A stretch of 12,332 nt of DNA from Alphaproteobacteria bacterium. GTDB lineage: Bacteria; Pseudomonadota; Alphaproteobacteria; UBA828. Positions 6,190 through 12,332 of the stretch are shown in pieces (the first letter of the stretch is position 1; each line of letters begins with the position of its first letter). Where the stretch lies: assembly GCA_029937205.1 (NCBI GenBank), contig JAPYQV010000014.1, positions 3,888 to 16,219 of the forward strand, in the 5' to 3' direction. Below the pieces are notes generated by a model. It made no database searches. It worked only from the letters and a program-made list of their open reading frames with translations, and was not told where the DNA came from. Position numbers and translations under genes: made by a program.

Positions 6190-8442
6190 ATGATGAAAAT
6201 CACCGGCTATGCCGACAAAATCAGCGCTGCGCCCGGAGAGACTATTAAGTTCATGGTCAATTCCGAGGCCGGCAAGCGCTACCGTGCCGATATCGTCCGC
6301 GTCATTTGCGGCGATGAAAACCCGGATGGCCCGGGCTATCAGGAAAAAGTCGTCAAGACCGCCACCAACGGCACTTATAAGAGCCGCAAACAAGTAATCC
6401 ATGCCGGCTCGTTTGTTGAAATCGGCGCCAGCGACATGCTCGACGGCCTCGAGAGCTTCACCATGCAGGCCTTCATCTGGCCGACCACGCCGACCATCGG
6501 CACCCAGGCCATTATTTCCAAGTGGCGCGACAGCGACAAGTGCGGCGCGGCGCTGATCATCACCAAGGAAAACGGCTCAATCGCGCTCTGCCTCGGCAAT
6601 GGCAAAGGCAAGGTCGAAACCGTCCACACCGGCAAGCCCCTGGTCGCGCATGAATGGTATTTCGTCGCCGCCAGCTACGACGCCAAGACCAAGGCAATCA
6701 CCTTGGTGCAAGAGCCCTTGCATGGTTATGCGACAAAGAGCGACCGCGCCGTGGTGCGGCGGAAATCCACCGTCGGCAAAGTACCCGGCCACAATATGCC
6801 GCTCATCATGGGCGGCTATTTTAAGACAATCGACAAGGGCCGCACGGTTTGCGGCGGCCATTACAATGGCAAGATCGACAGCCCGCGCATCGCCAACCGT
6901 GTATTGAGCGCGACGGAAATGGAAGCCCTGAAAACCTGGCCGGTCAATACCGAGCTGACCAATTCAGTCATCGGCGCGTGGGACTTCAGCGCCGACATCC
7001 CGGGTCTGACCGTCTGCGACCTGTCCGCCAACCTGCTGCACGGCGAGATCGTCAATCTGCCGGCGCGCGCCATGACCGGCTGGAACTGGACCGGCGAGGA
7101 GATGAACTGGACCAACGCGCCGGATCAATATGGCGCCATTCATTTCCATGACGACGACATTTACGATGCCGGCTGGGAAGTGGATTTCGAACTGACCATT
7201 CCGAAAGGCCTGAAAAGCGGCGTCTACGCGGCCCGCTTGCGCGCCGGCGACCATGAAGACCATATCCCCTTCGCGGTACGCGCGCCGCGCGGCAAGCCGA
7301 CCGCCAAAGTGCTCTATCTCATGCCGAGCGCGAGCTACCAGGCTTATGCCAACGAACATATGAATACTGATTCTCCGATTGGTCAGCTCCTCGCCGGGCG
7401 CCTGATACAGCTCGACAAATTTAATATTTTTCTTAACGAGCACCGCGAATATGGCGGCTCGTGCTACGACGTGCATTCCGACGGTTCGGGCATCTGCTAT
7501 TCCTCACGCCTGCGCCCAATCCTCAACATGCGGCCCAAGCACCGCATGTGGATCGGCGCCACGGAATCGACGCTCTGGCAGTTCAACGCCGATACCCATA
7601 TCACCGATTGGCTTGAGGCCATGAACATCGACTATGACGTGATCAGCGATGAGGACCTGCATTATGAAGGGCTCTCGGCGATCGAGGATTACAGCGTCGT
7701 GGTCAGCAGCACCCATCCGGAATATCACTCGGTCGAAATGTGGGACGCCATGGACGCCTATCAGCGGCGCGGCGGACGGTTGATGTATCTCGGCGCCAAT
7801 GGCTGGTATTGGCGCATCCAATATCACAGCGATGTGCCGGGCGTGATCGAAGTCAGGCGCAACGAGGACGGCATCCGCACTTGGGAAGCGCGCACGGGCG
7901 AATATTATTTCAGCTTCTCCGGCGAATATGGCGGCCTTTGGCGGCGTAATGGACGCGCGCCCCAGAAGCTTCTCGGGGTCGGCTTTACCGCCCAGGGCTT
8001 CGATATCTCGTCCTATTACTTGCGCAATCCCGACAGCCACAAAGCGAAGGTCAAATTCATCTTCGAGGGCATCGGCAAGGACGAGAAAATCGGCGATTTT
8101 GGTCTCATTGGCAATGGTGCCGCCGGCCTCGAACTCGACCGCGCCGACCGCGCCCTCGGCACCCCGCCCGATGCATACGTCGTCGCCTCTTCCGTCGACC
8201 ACACCGACATCTACCTCGTGGTGTGCGAGGAAATGCTGGTCTCGACACCAGGCGTCGGCGGCCACGAGAACGAGTTGGTGCGGGCCGATATCACTTTTCA
8301 TGAGACGCAAAATGGCGGCGCCGTGTGGTCGACCGGATCGATTGCCTGGGCCGGCAGCCTGGCTCATAACAACTACAAGAACAACATCTCACGCATGACC
8401 AAAAACGTGCTCAAACGCTTCATCAATCCGAAGCCGTTCTAA
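6190..8442 (+). CDS. Large (catalytic) subunit of a dimethylformamidase-like iron amidohydrolase (DmfA2-like)
   Basis: The family hydrolyses N-substituted formamides to formate plus amine with a mononuclear iron held by two tyrosines and a glutamate. At 750 aa it matches the family's roughly 760 aa. A LamG/concanavalin-like domain spans about residues 75-270 (SFTMQAFIWPTT, IISKW, HEWYFVAASYD). A glutaminase-like catalytic domain follows from about 370. From memory of the Paracoccus enzyme (Y399, Y440, E521, with H519, N547 and E657 nearby), the counterparts here would be Y386 in SYQAYAN, Y426 in SCYDVHS, H509 and E511 in THPEYHS, N537 in YLGANGWYWR, and E648 in AAGLELDR. The spacing fits with small gaps only, so the active site appears complete. 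No signal peptide is present, so it is cytoplasmic. It is the last gene of the block, ahead of a terminator. Family placement is firm; dimethylformamide itself as substrate is doubtful given the polyamine-type importer. Confidence 0.85.
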   Translation: MMKITGYADKISAAPGETIKFMVNSEAGKRYRADIVRVICGDENPDGPGYQEKVVKTATNGTYKSRKQVIHAGSFVEIGASDMLDGLESFTMQAFIWPTTPTIGTQAIISKWRDSDKCGAALIITKENGSIALCLGNGKGKVETVHTGKPLVAHEWYFVAASYDAKTKAITLVQEPLHGYATKSDRAVVRRKSTVGKVPGHNMPLIMGGYFKTIDKGRTVCGGHYNGKIDSPRIANRVLSATEMEALKTWPVNTELTNSVIGAWDFSADIPGLTVCDLSANLLHGEIVNLPARAMTGWNWTGEEMNWTNAPDQYGAIHFHDDDIYDAGWEVDFELTIPKGLKSGVYAARLRAGDHEDHIPFAVRAPRGKPTAKVLYLMPSASYQAYANEHMNTDSPIGQLLAGRLIQLDKFNIFLNEHREYGGSCYDVHSDGSGICYSSRLRPILNMRPKHRMWIGATESTLWQFNADTHITDWLEAMNIDYDVISDEDLHYEGLSAIEDYSVVVSSTHPEYHSVEMWDAMDAYQRRGGRLMYLGANGWYWRIQYHSDVPGVIEVRRNEDGIRTWEARTGEYYFSFSGEYGGLWRRNGRAPQKLLGVGFTAQGFDISSYYLRNPDSHKAKVKFIFEGIGKDEKIGDFGLIGNGAAGLELDRADRALGTPPDAYVVASSVDHTDIYLVVCEEMLVSTPGVGGHENELVRADITFHETQNGGAVWSTGSIAWAGSLAHNNYKNNISRMTKNVLKRFINPKPF

Positions 8443-8467
8443 GAAAGCACGATATCGAGGGGAGATG

Positions 8468-8496
8468 AGGCCGGCCGGCAAGCCGGCCTATTTTTT
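8468..8496 (+). terminator. Intrinsic terminator of the importer/amidohydrolase block
   Basis: AGGCCGGC (8468-8475) pairs exactly with GCCGGCCT (8482-8489) around a 6-base loop and is followed by TTTTTT (8491-8496). It begins 25 bp after the large-subunit stop. The T-run exists only in the + direction. Confidence 0.88.
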
Positions 8497-8574
8497 GTGT
8501 GGCCCTCAATCGCCGGGCGCGCGCATCCGCGCGCTTGGCTACCTCGTATTAACTCGGGCGGGCAGTCGCCCTTG

Positions 8575-8597
8575 CCGGAATGCCGGCCGCATTCCGG
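8575..8597 (-). other. Perfect 9-bp hairpin downstream of the GntR gene
   Basis: CCGGAATGC (8575-8583) and GCATTCCGG (8589-8597) pair around a 5-base loop, 24 bp beyond the stop of the regulator gene on the - strand. No T-run follows in that direction. It may be a transcript 3'-end structure or a factor-dependent stop, lying in the 179-bp convergent gap. Confidence 0.5.
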
Positions 8598-8621
8598 TGG
8601 GTGGTGCCGTTTACAATAATT

Positions 8622-9341
8622 TTATGAATCGCCGGCGCGGGTGCGGTATTGGGCGAACTCTCGCAGGACGAAATCGAAATGGGCGTCCATGGCTTCGGCG
8701 GCCGCCTTTGGCTGATGATTACGGATCGCTTCAAAAATGCGGACGTGGAGTTCGAACATGCCGTCGCGGTAATGATCGCTTGCCATCAGCCGTGAGGCCA
8801 GGAGGCGCGAGGCCTTGGCCAGCGCGCCATGCAGCGTCGCCATCAAATGGGTCAGGACGGTGTTGCCGGCCGCCTTGGCGATGGCGCAATGAAAGCGCAC
8901 ATCGGCGTCGTCTCCGGTGCCGCCAGCAGCCACATCGCGCTCTATTTCGGCGAAAATCGTGGCCAAATCCGCAATATCCGCTGGGCTGGCATATTCGGCC
9001 GCGAGATAGGCCGAGTGATGTTCGAGCACGCGGCGCAGGTCGAGGAGTTCATTGACGCGGTCAAAATCCGTGCCGATCAGGCGCTCGAAGGAATTGCTCA
9101 GGCCGTCGGTGGAAGCGGCGCGGACAAAGAGGCCGCGGCGCGGGCGAACTTCGATCAGCCCCTCGCCTTCCAAACGCTTGACCGCCTCGCGCAGCGCCGG
9201 GCGGCTGATGGCCAGTCGCGCGGCCAGGGCTCGCTCGCTCGGCAGACGCTCGCCGGGCGCCCATTTGCCGCCGGCTATGCCTTCGCGCAGACGCTCAAAA
9301 GTGGCCTCGCCAAGACTGCCGCGTAATGGTTGCACATCCAT
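8622..9341 (-). CDS. GntR-family transcriptional regulator, FadR subfamily with FCD ligand domain
   Basis: This 239-aa protein is a DNA-binding regulator, usually a repressor released by a small carboxylate or related ligand. The N-terminal winged helix-turn-helix covers about residues 8-73 (GERLPSERALAARLAISRPALREAVKRLEGEGLIEVRPRRGLFV). The C-terminal all-helical FCD domain carries the expected metal and ligand residues D147 and H151 (DVRFH), H199 (FELHV) and H221 (DAHF). The ATG at 9341 is chosen because AAGGAG sits 6 bases upstream; a TTG at 9362 has no support. It lies 89 bp downstream of the CocE-like hydrolase gene on the same strand. A FadR-type palindrome at 9363-9375 overlaps its predicted promoter, implying autoregulation. 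A second copy in the divergent gap suggests control of the neighbouring genes. The ligand is unknown. Confidence 0.92.
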   Translation of the reverse strand: MDVQPLRGSLGEATFERLREGIAGGKWAPGERLPSERALAARLAISRPALREAVKRLEGEGLIEVRPRRGLFVRAASTDGLSNSFERLIGTDFDRVNELLDLRRVLEHHSAYLAAEYASPADIADLATIFAEIERDVAAGGTGDDADVRFHCAIAKAAGNTVLTHLMATLHGALAKASRLLASRLMASDHYRDGMFELHVRIFEAIRNHQPKAAAEAMDAHFDFVLREFAQYRTRAGDS

Positions 9342-9347
9342 GACCCG

Positions 9348-9353
9348 CTCCTT
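9348..9353 (-). promoter_or_regulatory. Ribosome binding site of the GntR gene
   Basis: On the - strand AAGGAG lies 6 bases before the ATG at 9341 and selects that start over the TTG at 9362, which lies upstream of this site. Confidence 0.7.
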
Positions 9354-9362
9354 TGACCGCAA

Positions 9363-9375
9363 CTGGTCTGACCAG
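9363..9375. promoter_or_regulatory. FadR-type operator, copy 1 (in front of gntR)
   Basis: CTGGT-CTG-ACCAG is a perfect inverted repeat with a 3-base centre. It has the TGGT-N3-ACCA form established for FadR-family GntR regulators. It lies 21 bp upstream of the gntR ATG, just ahead of the ribosome site, and overlaps the predicted -10 box, as expected for autorepression. The same arms and spacing recur at 11372-11384. Binding by this particular regulator is inferred. Confidence 0.78.
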
Positions 9376-9402
9376 GGTACGGCGGCAAGGTTCGCCCGTC
9401 AA
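9374..9402 (-). promoter_or_regulatory. Candidate promoter of the GntR gene
   Basis: Reading the - strand, TTGACG (9402-9397) is followed after exactly 17 bases by TACCCT (9379-9374). The -35 matches five of six consensus bases; the -10 only three. Its -10 overlaps the operator. It would let the regulator be made independently of the upstream hydrolase gene. Confidence 0.5.
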
Positions 9403-9430
9403 GCGTTGCCACAGATACGCCCGGAGACGC

Positions 9431-11161
9431 TCAGGCCGCGGGCACGATCGGCAGGATTATGTGCGACGGGTGCTCCGAATCGTGGAAAATCCGCTGGGTC
9501 GCCACCCGGCCGTCGAAATAACCGCCATAGGGTTTCTTGCGGAACTGATTGAGATGGCGCTCGTAGGTCGGGAAATTGCTGCTCGCCACTTCGATACGGA
9601 TGCGGTGGCCCTTGGCAAAGCGGATCGCCGTGCTGCCGACGCGGAAATTGTATTCATAGATCTCGCCGGGCTTGATGGCGCTCGGTTTTTCGCTGCTCTC
9701 GCGGTGGCTCGCGCGCTGGATGGAATCGACGATATTGATCGCCCGGCCATCCGGATACACATCCACGAGCTTGACCGTGAAATCCGTATCATTCGCGGTC
9801 GAAGCGGCATAGAGCGTGACATCGACCGGACCGATCACCGCCACATCCTGGGCCAGCCGCGCGGTTGAGAAGACCAGCACATCATTGCGCGTCTCCACCG
9901 GGCGCTGATCCATCGGCCCCATGGGGGCAAGGGCGGCGATACAGCAGCTGCGCCCGCCCAGGCTCGGCACCGGATAATTGGGATCCGATACATAGATATC
10001 GTGGGGCTCGCTTTCCGGCAATTTGCGGTTGAGCCCGCCGTCGCCATTCAGCGAATTGGCACGCCCGCCGCTATGCATATAGAACTTGGTGAAATTGGTA
10101 TTCTTGAACGGCCATTCATCGGACTGGCGCCACTTGTTGGCCCCCATGACGAAGACCGAAACCTTGGGCTCCTGCATGATGCCGCTGTCTTCGCCGCGCA
10201 GCCAATGATCGAACCAGCGCATCATTAAATCGTCGGTGTGATTGCGCGCTTCGCGGCCGAAATCCATCTCGCCCATGGCCTGGGTCCAGGGCATATGATA
10301 CCATGGGCCGATAACTAGCTTTTGCCCGGCCCGCGCCTCTTCCGTCTTGGCAGCTTCGCGAAGGCCTTGGAAATTGCGGATATTGCCCTCGACAAAAATA
10401 TCGTACCAGCCGCCAATATGCAGCGCCGGCACATCGATCTCGCCGTAGCGGTCCGAGGTTTGCCACTTTTTCCAATAGGCGTCATACGTCGGGTGCTTCA
10501 GCCACTCGTAATAGAAGCTGTTGAACTTTTTGGGCAAATCCGGGTGATTGGTAATCGGCAGATGATCGTATGAATCGCAGATACCGGTCAGGCGCTGGAT
10601 CGCCGGGCGGACATCAGCGGGCTTGCCCTTGCGAAACACTTCGTTGATCGAGAGATAGGCCGCCCAGCCCTGCACGAAGGCCTGTTGCAAGACGCCGTTC
10701 TTATAGGTCCAATCGTCATAGAGACCGTCCGAGGTTAGCGCCGGCACCATGGTGGTAAAGCCCTTGGGCCGCTCGGTGGCGGAGAGCAATTGCGTATAGC
10801 CGGGATAGGAAAAGCCGTAGGTGCCGACCTTGCCGCTCGATTTTTTCAGCTTGACGCAGGCCTTGATGGTATCGACGCCGTCATTGGCTTCGTGATGAAA
10901 GGGCTCGAACTCGCCGCCCGAGGCGCCGCGCCCGCGGACGTCCTGGGAGACCACGATATAGCCCTGCCGGGCATACCATTCGGGATGCATCAGGGCCTGA
11001 AATTCGGCGCAGGTCTTGTCGTACGGTAAACGCAGCAGGAGAACCGGATATTCGCCGCTTTCCTTCGGTGTATAGACGTCGGCCTGGAGCTCGACACCAT
11101 CGCGCATTTTCATCGCGACGCCGGTTTCGACCTCAACCTCGTGCAAATCCCTCTTCGCCAT
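9431..11161 (-). CDS. CocE/NonD-family serine hydrolase (X-Pro dipeptidyl-peptidase S15-like)
   Basis: This 576-aa alpha/beta hydrolase cleaves an ester or amide through a Ser-Asp-His triad. Visible are the oxyanion/core strand region QDVRGRGASGGEF (about 73-85), the nucleophile S118 in YGFSYPGYTQL, the acid D254 in IGGWYDIF, and H289 in IGPWYHMPW. These positions are close to those of the cocaine esterase CocE (about S117, D259, H287 from memory). The C-terminal part (about 345-576) fits the jelly-roll domain of the S15 family. There is no signal peptide, so it is probably cytoplasmic. GAGGGG lies 8 bases before the ATG. It is followed on the same strand by the GntR gene. The substrate (acylated amine, N-acyl amino acid, ester or dipeptide) cannot be told; the S15/CocE name covers acylases, esterases and peptidases. 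Confidence 0.88.
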   Translation of the reverse strand: MAKRDLHEVEVETGVAMKMRDGVELQADVYTPKESGEYPVLLLRLPYDKTCAEFQALMHPEWYARQGYIVVSQDVRGRGASGGEFEPFHHEANDGVDTIKACVKLKKSSGKVGTYGFSYPGYTQLLSATERPKGFTTMVPALTSDGLYDDWTYKNGVLQQAFVQGWAAYLSINEVFRKGKPADVRPAIQRLTGICDSYDHLPITNHPDLPKKFNSFYYEWLKHPTYDAYWKKWQTSDRYGEIDVPALHIGGWYDIFVEGNIRNFQGLREAAKTEEARAGQKLVIGPWYHMPWTQAMGEMDFGREARNHTDDLMMRWFDHWLRGEDSGIMQEPKVSVFVMGANKWRQSDEWPFKNTNFTKFYMHSGGRANSLNGDGGLNRKLPESEPHDIYVSDPNYPVPSLGGRSCCIAALAPMGPMDQRPVETRNDVLVFSTARLAQDVAVIGPVDVTLYAASTANDTDFTVKLVDVYPDGRAINIVDSIQRASHRESSEKPSAIKPGEIYEYNFRVGSTAIRFAKGHRIRIEVASSNFPTYERHLNQFRKKPYGGYFDGRVATQRIFHDSEHPSHIILPIVPAA

Positions 11162-11270
11162 GCCGTCTACCCCTCAACAAGTTGATATATTGTGCAATTC
11201 GAAAATTGGCATTGTTTTGTAATAACGCCCTGCCACAACACCTGGACAGGAAACCCATTCCACAACCGGA

Positions 11271-11298
11271 TTGGTAGAATATATCCGAACACTTTAAT
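11271..11298 (+). promoter_or_regulatory. Weak candidate promoter for the DUF3830-like operon
   Basis: TTGGTA (11271-11276, four of six bases) and TTTAAT (11293-11298, five of six) are separated by 16 bases in the AT-rich part of the divergent gap. Transcription would start near 11305, so the operator would lie some 65-80 bp downstream and act as a roadblock. Confidence 0.28.
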
Positions 11299-11371
11299 AA
11301 TCGGAAAAATTCGCGCGCCAGGGCATTACTTCGGGCCGGCGAAAAACCCTCCCGAGGTCAAGATATGAAAT

Positions 11372-11384
11372 CTGGTATGACCAG
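11372..11384. promoter_or_regulatory. FadR-type operator, copy 2 (divergent gap)
   Basis: CTGGT-ATG-ACCAG is a perfect inverted repeat with outer AAA/TTT arms. It has the same arms and spacing as copy 1 at 9363-9375, with a different central triplet. It lies 114 bp before the DUF3830-like start and 210 bp before the hydrolase start. The T-run that follows (11385-11390) could make it read as a tiny terminator, but the second copy without T-run and the lack of any upstream + strand gene favour an operator. Confidence 0.75.
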
Positions 11385-11484
11385 TTTTTTGTGGCCGGCG
11401 CATTGTTTGGCGCAACCTTCTGTGATATCGAACGGGCGATTTATCCGCCGGGCCGGCGAATAGGCGCAGGCTGGCGCGAACCGG

Positions 11485-11490
11485 AAGGAG
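11485..11490 (+). promoter_or_regulatory. Ribosome binding site that fixes the DUF3830-like start
   Basis: AAGGAG lies 8 bases before the ATG at 11499, favouring it over an in-frame GTG at 11391 that would add 36 unsupported residues and sit against the operator. Confidence 0.7.
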
Positions 11491-11498
11491 ACCGCGAC

Positions 11499-11882
11499 AT
11501 GGCGCGCAGCATTACGATGCAAATCAACGGCAAGAAAGTTGTGGCGGAACTGCTCGACAAAAAGGCGCCCCATGTGGCGGCCGCCTTCGCCGACAGTCTG
11601 CCGTGTAAATCCTTCTCGACCCATGCCAAATTCGCCGGCGAGGAACTGATCGTCATGATGCCGTTCTACTGCAATCCGGAGAACGAAATCCTGAACGTGA
11701 AGCCGGGCGATATCGGCTTCTACCCGGGGCGCCAGACAATCTGCATTTTCTACGGCGACACCCAACCATTCGGCAAAGTGAGCGTATTCGCCAAGATCAC
11801 CCAAGGCCTCGAACACCTCAAACCGGCCGGGCAAAAAATTCTGGCCAAAGGCCCGATCCCGACCACGCTCACACTGAACTGA
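11499..11882 (+). CDS. DUF3830 / cyclophilin-like fold protein
   Basis: This 127-aa cytoplasmic protein has no signal peptide or membrane segment. Features typical of the DUF3830/TM1367-like cyclophilin-fold group are a first strand (SITMQINGKKVVAELLDKKAP, with AP at 23-24), LPCKS, an acidic ENE (61-63), and the hallmark VKPGDIGFYPG followed by ICIFYGDTQP (about 68-90). The biochemical role of this family is not established. Members often neighbour amide- or nitrogen-compound catabolism genes, as here, which hints at a ligand-binding or small-molecule role. The next gene starts 12 bp after its stop, so they form an operon. Its leader carries the FadR-type operator, so the GntR protein is its likely regulator. 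Confidence 0.72.
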   Translation: MARSITMQINGKKVVAELLDKKAPHVAAAFADSLPCKSFSTHAKFAGEELIVMMPFYCNPENEILNVKPGDIGFYPGRQTICIFYGDTQPFGKVSVFAKITQGLEHLKPAGQKILAKGPIPTTLTLN

Positions 11883-11894
11883 GGGAGCAGAAAA

Positions 11895-12332
11895 ATGGCT
11901 GCGAAGAAAAAATCTACGGCGAAGAAAGCCGCGTCGACAAAAGTGAAAAAAGCCGCCCCGACAAAAGCCAAGAAGACCCCCTCCACCAAGGCCATGCTGG
12001 CGCGCCTGGAAGGATTCAGCCGCCGCAACTGGGCCAAGGAACCGGGCGATGTAACGAATTTGCGCAAGCACAAACTGCCGCCCATGGGCAATTTCCCCGG
12101 CGTGTTCTATGCCAATTTCAACACCTTCTGGCTCGGCGAGAACATCCAGGTGGTGCGCCAATTGGCGCTCGACGGCGATATGGATGTGAAGGAGCTGAAC
12201 CGCATGGCGGCGGCGCTGTTAAATCGCCATGCCGGGCGGCTGGCCAAATGGAAGCTTACCAACACGGTCAAGCTGGTAAAGGAACTGGCCGGGTTTTTCG
12301 AGGGCAACGGTCCGCGCAGCCATGGTCAGGTC
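11895..12332 (+). CDS. Unrecognised protein with histone-like lysine-rich N-terminus (3' end outside window)
   Basis: The ATG at 11895, with GAGGGAG (11881-11887) 7 bases upstream, opens a frame that stays open for 146 codons to the right edge. Residues 1-33 are almost only Lys, Ala, Thr, Ser and Pro, with 12 lysines in the first 32 residues, like the tails of bacterial histone-H1-like or HU-extended proteins. From about residue 34 the sequence is an ordinary folded-looking domain (GFSRRNWAKEPGDVTNLRKHKLPPMG, then NFNTFWLGENIQVVRQLAL, then basic helical segments around LLNRHAGRLAKWKLTNTVKLVKEL). I do not recognise this domain. The tail suggests nucleic-acid or polyanion contact, which is inference. 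It is probably co-transcribed with the DUF3830-like gene. Confidence 0.75.
   Translation, partial: MAAKKKSTAKKAASTKVKKAAPTKAKKTPSTKAMLARLEGFSRRNWAKEPGDVTNLRKHKLPPMGNFPGVFYANFNTFWLGENIQVVRQLALDGDMDVKELNRMAAALLNRHAGRLAKWKLTNTVKLVKELAGFFEGNGPRSHGQV

Larger units (their letters stand above)
11162..11498. promoter_or_regulatory. Divergent regulatory gap between the CocE-like and DUF3830-like genes
   Basis: This 337-bp stretch holds no supportable gene. The half nearest the hydrolase is AT-rich, with a CAATT-CGAA-AATTG inverted repeat (11195-11208). The half nearest the DUF3830 gene contains the FadR-type operator (11372-11384). Promoters for both directions must lie here; only a weak + strand candidate was seen. 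Confidence 0.7.

Noticed and set aside
8236..8251. CTGGT and ACCAG arms inside the large-subunit gene
   Set aside because: Spacer is 6 bases rather than 3 and it lies deep in coding sequence.
7504..8367. A 287-codon open frame on the - strand opposite the large amidohydrolase subunit
   Set aside because: Antisense shadow of the conserved catalytic domain, which includes the proposed iron ligand E511.
9342..9362. TTG start adding 7 residues to the GntR protein
   Set aside because: The AAGGAG that serves the ATG at 9341 lies inside this extension.
11391..11498. GTG start giving the DUF3830-like protein 36 extra residues
   Set aside because: No ribosome site; it would abut the operator; the ATG at 11499 has AAGGAG and the expected family N-terminus.

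Overview
The window reads as a catabolic accessory region of a Gram-negative bacterium, most likely an alphaproteobacterium. This placement is an inference from the moderately high GC content, the Tat-type solute-binding protein, the polyamine-type ABC importer beside a class III aminotransferase, and the mix of FCD-type GntR, CocE-like and DUF3830-like genes. No rRNA, tRNA, CRISPR array, insertion sequence or integrase was seen.

Left block (2-8496, all + strand): a class III PLP aminotransferase cut by the left edge; a complete PotD/PotA/PotB/PotC-like ABC importer (binding protein, ATPase, two permeases); then a small (96 aa) and a large (about 750 aa) subunit that look like a two-subunit N,N-dimethylformamidase-type amidohydrolase. 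A clear intrinsic terminator at 8468-8496 closes the block. A perfect 13-bp hairpin without a T-run sits between the binding-protein and ATPase genes. The order suggests uptake of an amide-bearing amine, hydrolysis of its amide by the iron enzyme, and use of the freed amine by the aminotransferase. The substrate cannot be read from the sequence.

Right block: on the - strand lie a CocE/X-Pro-dipeptidyl-peptidase-family serine hydrolase (9431-11161) and, downstream of it, a GntR/FCD regulator (8622-9341). Divergent from them on the + strand are a DUF3830/cyclophilin-like protein (11499-11882) and an unrecognised protein with a very lysine-rich N-terminus that runs off the right edge (11895 onward). 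Two copies of the palindrome CTGGT-N3-ACCAG, the form known for FadR-family operators, lie exactly where a local regulator would act: one over the predicted gntR promoter (9363-9375) and one in the 337-bp divergent gap (11372-11384). No copy was found in the gaps of the left block, so the regulator seems dedicated to the right block.

The most promising undescribed system is the dimethylformamidase-like enzyme, with its shortened small subunit, tied to a dedicated polyamine-type importer. The second is the small FadR-type regulon linking the hydrolase, DUF3830 and lysine-tail genes.
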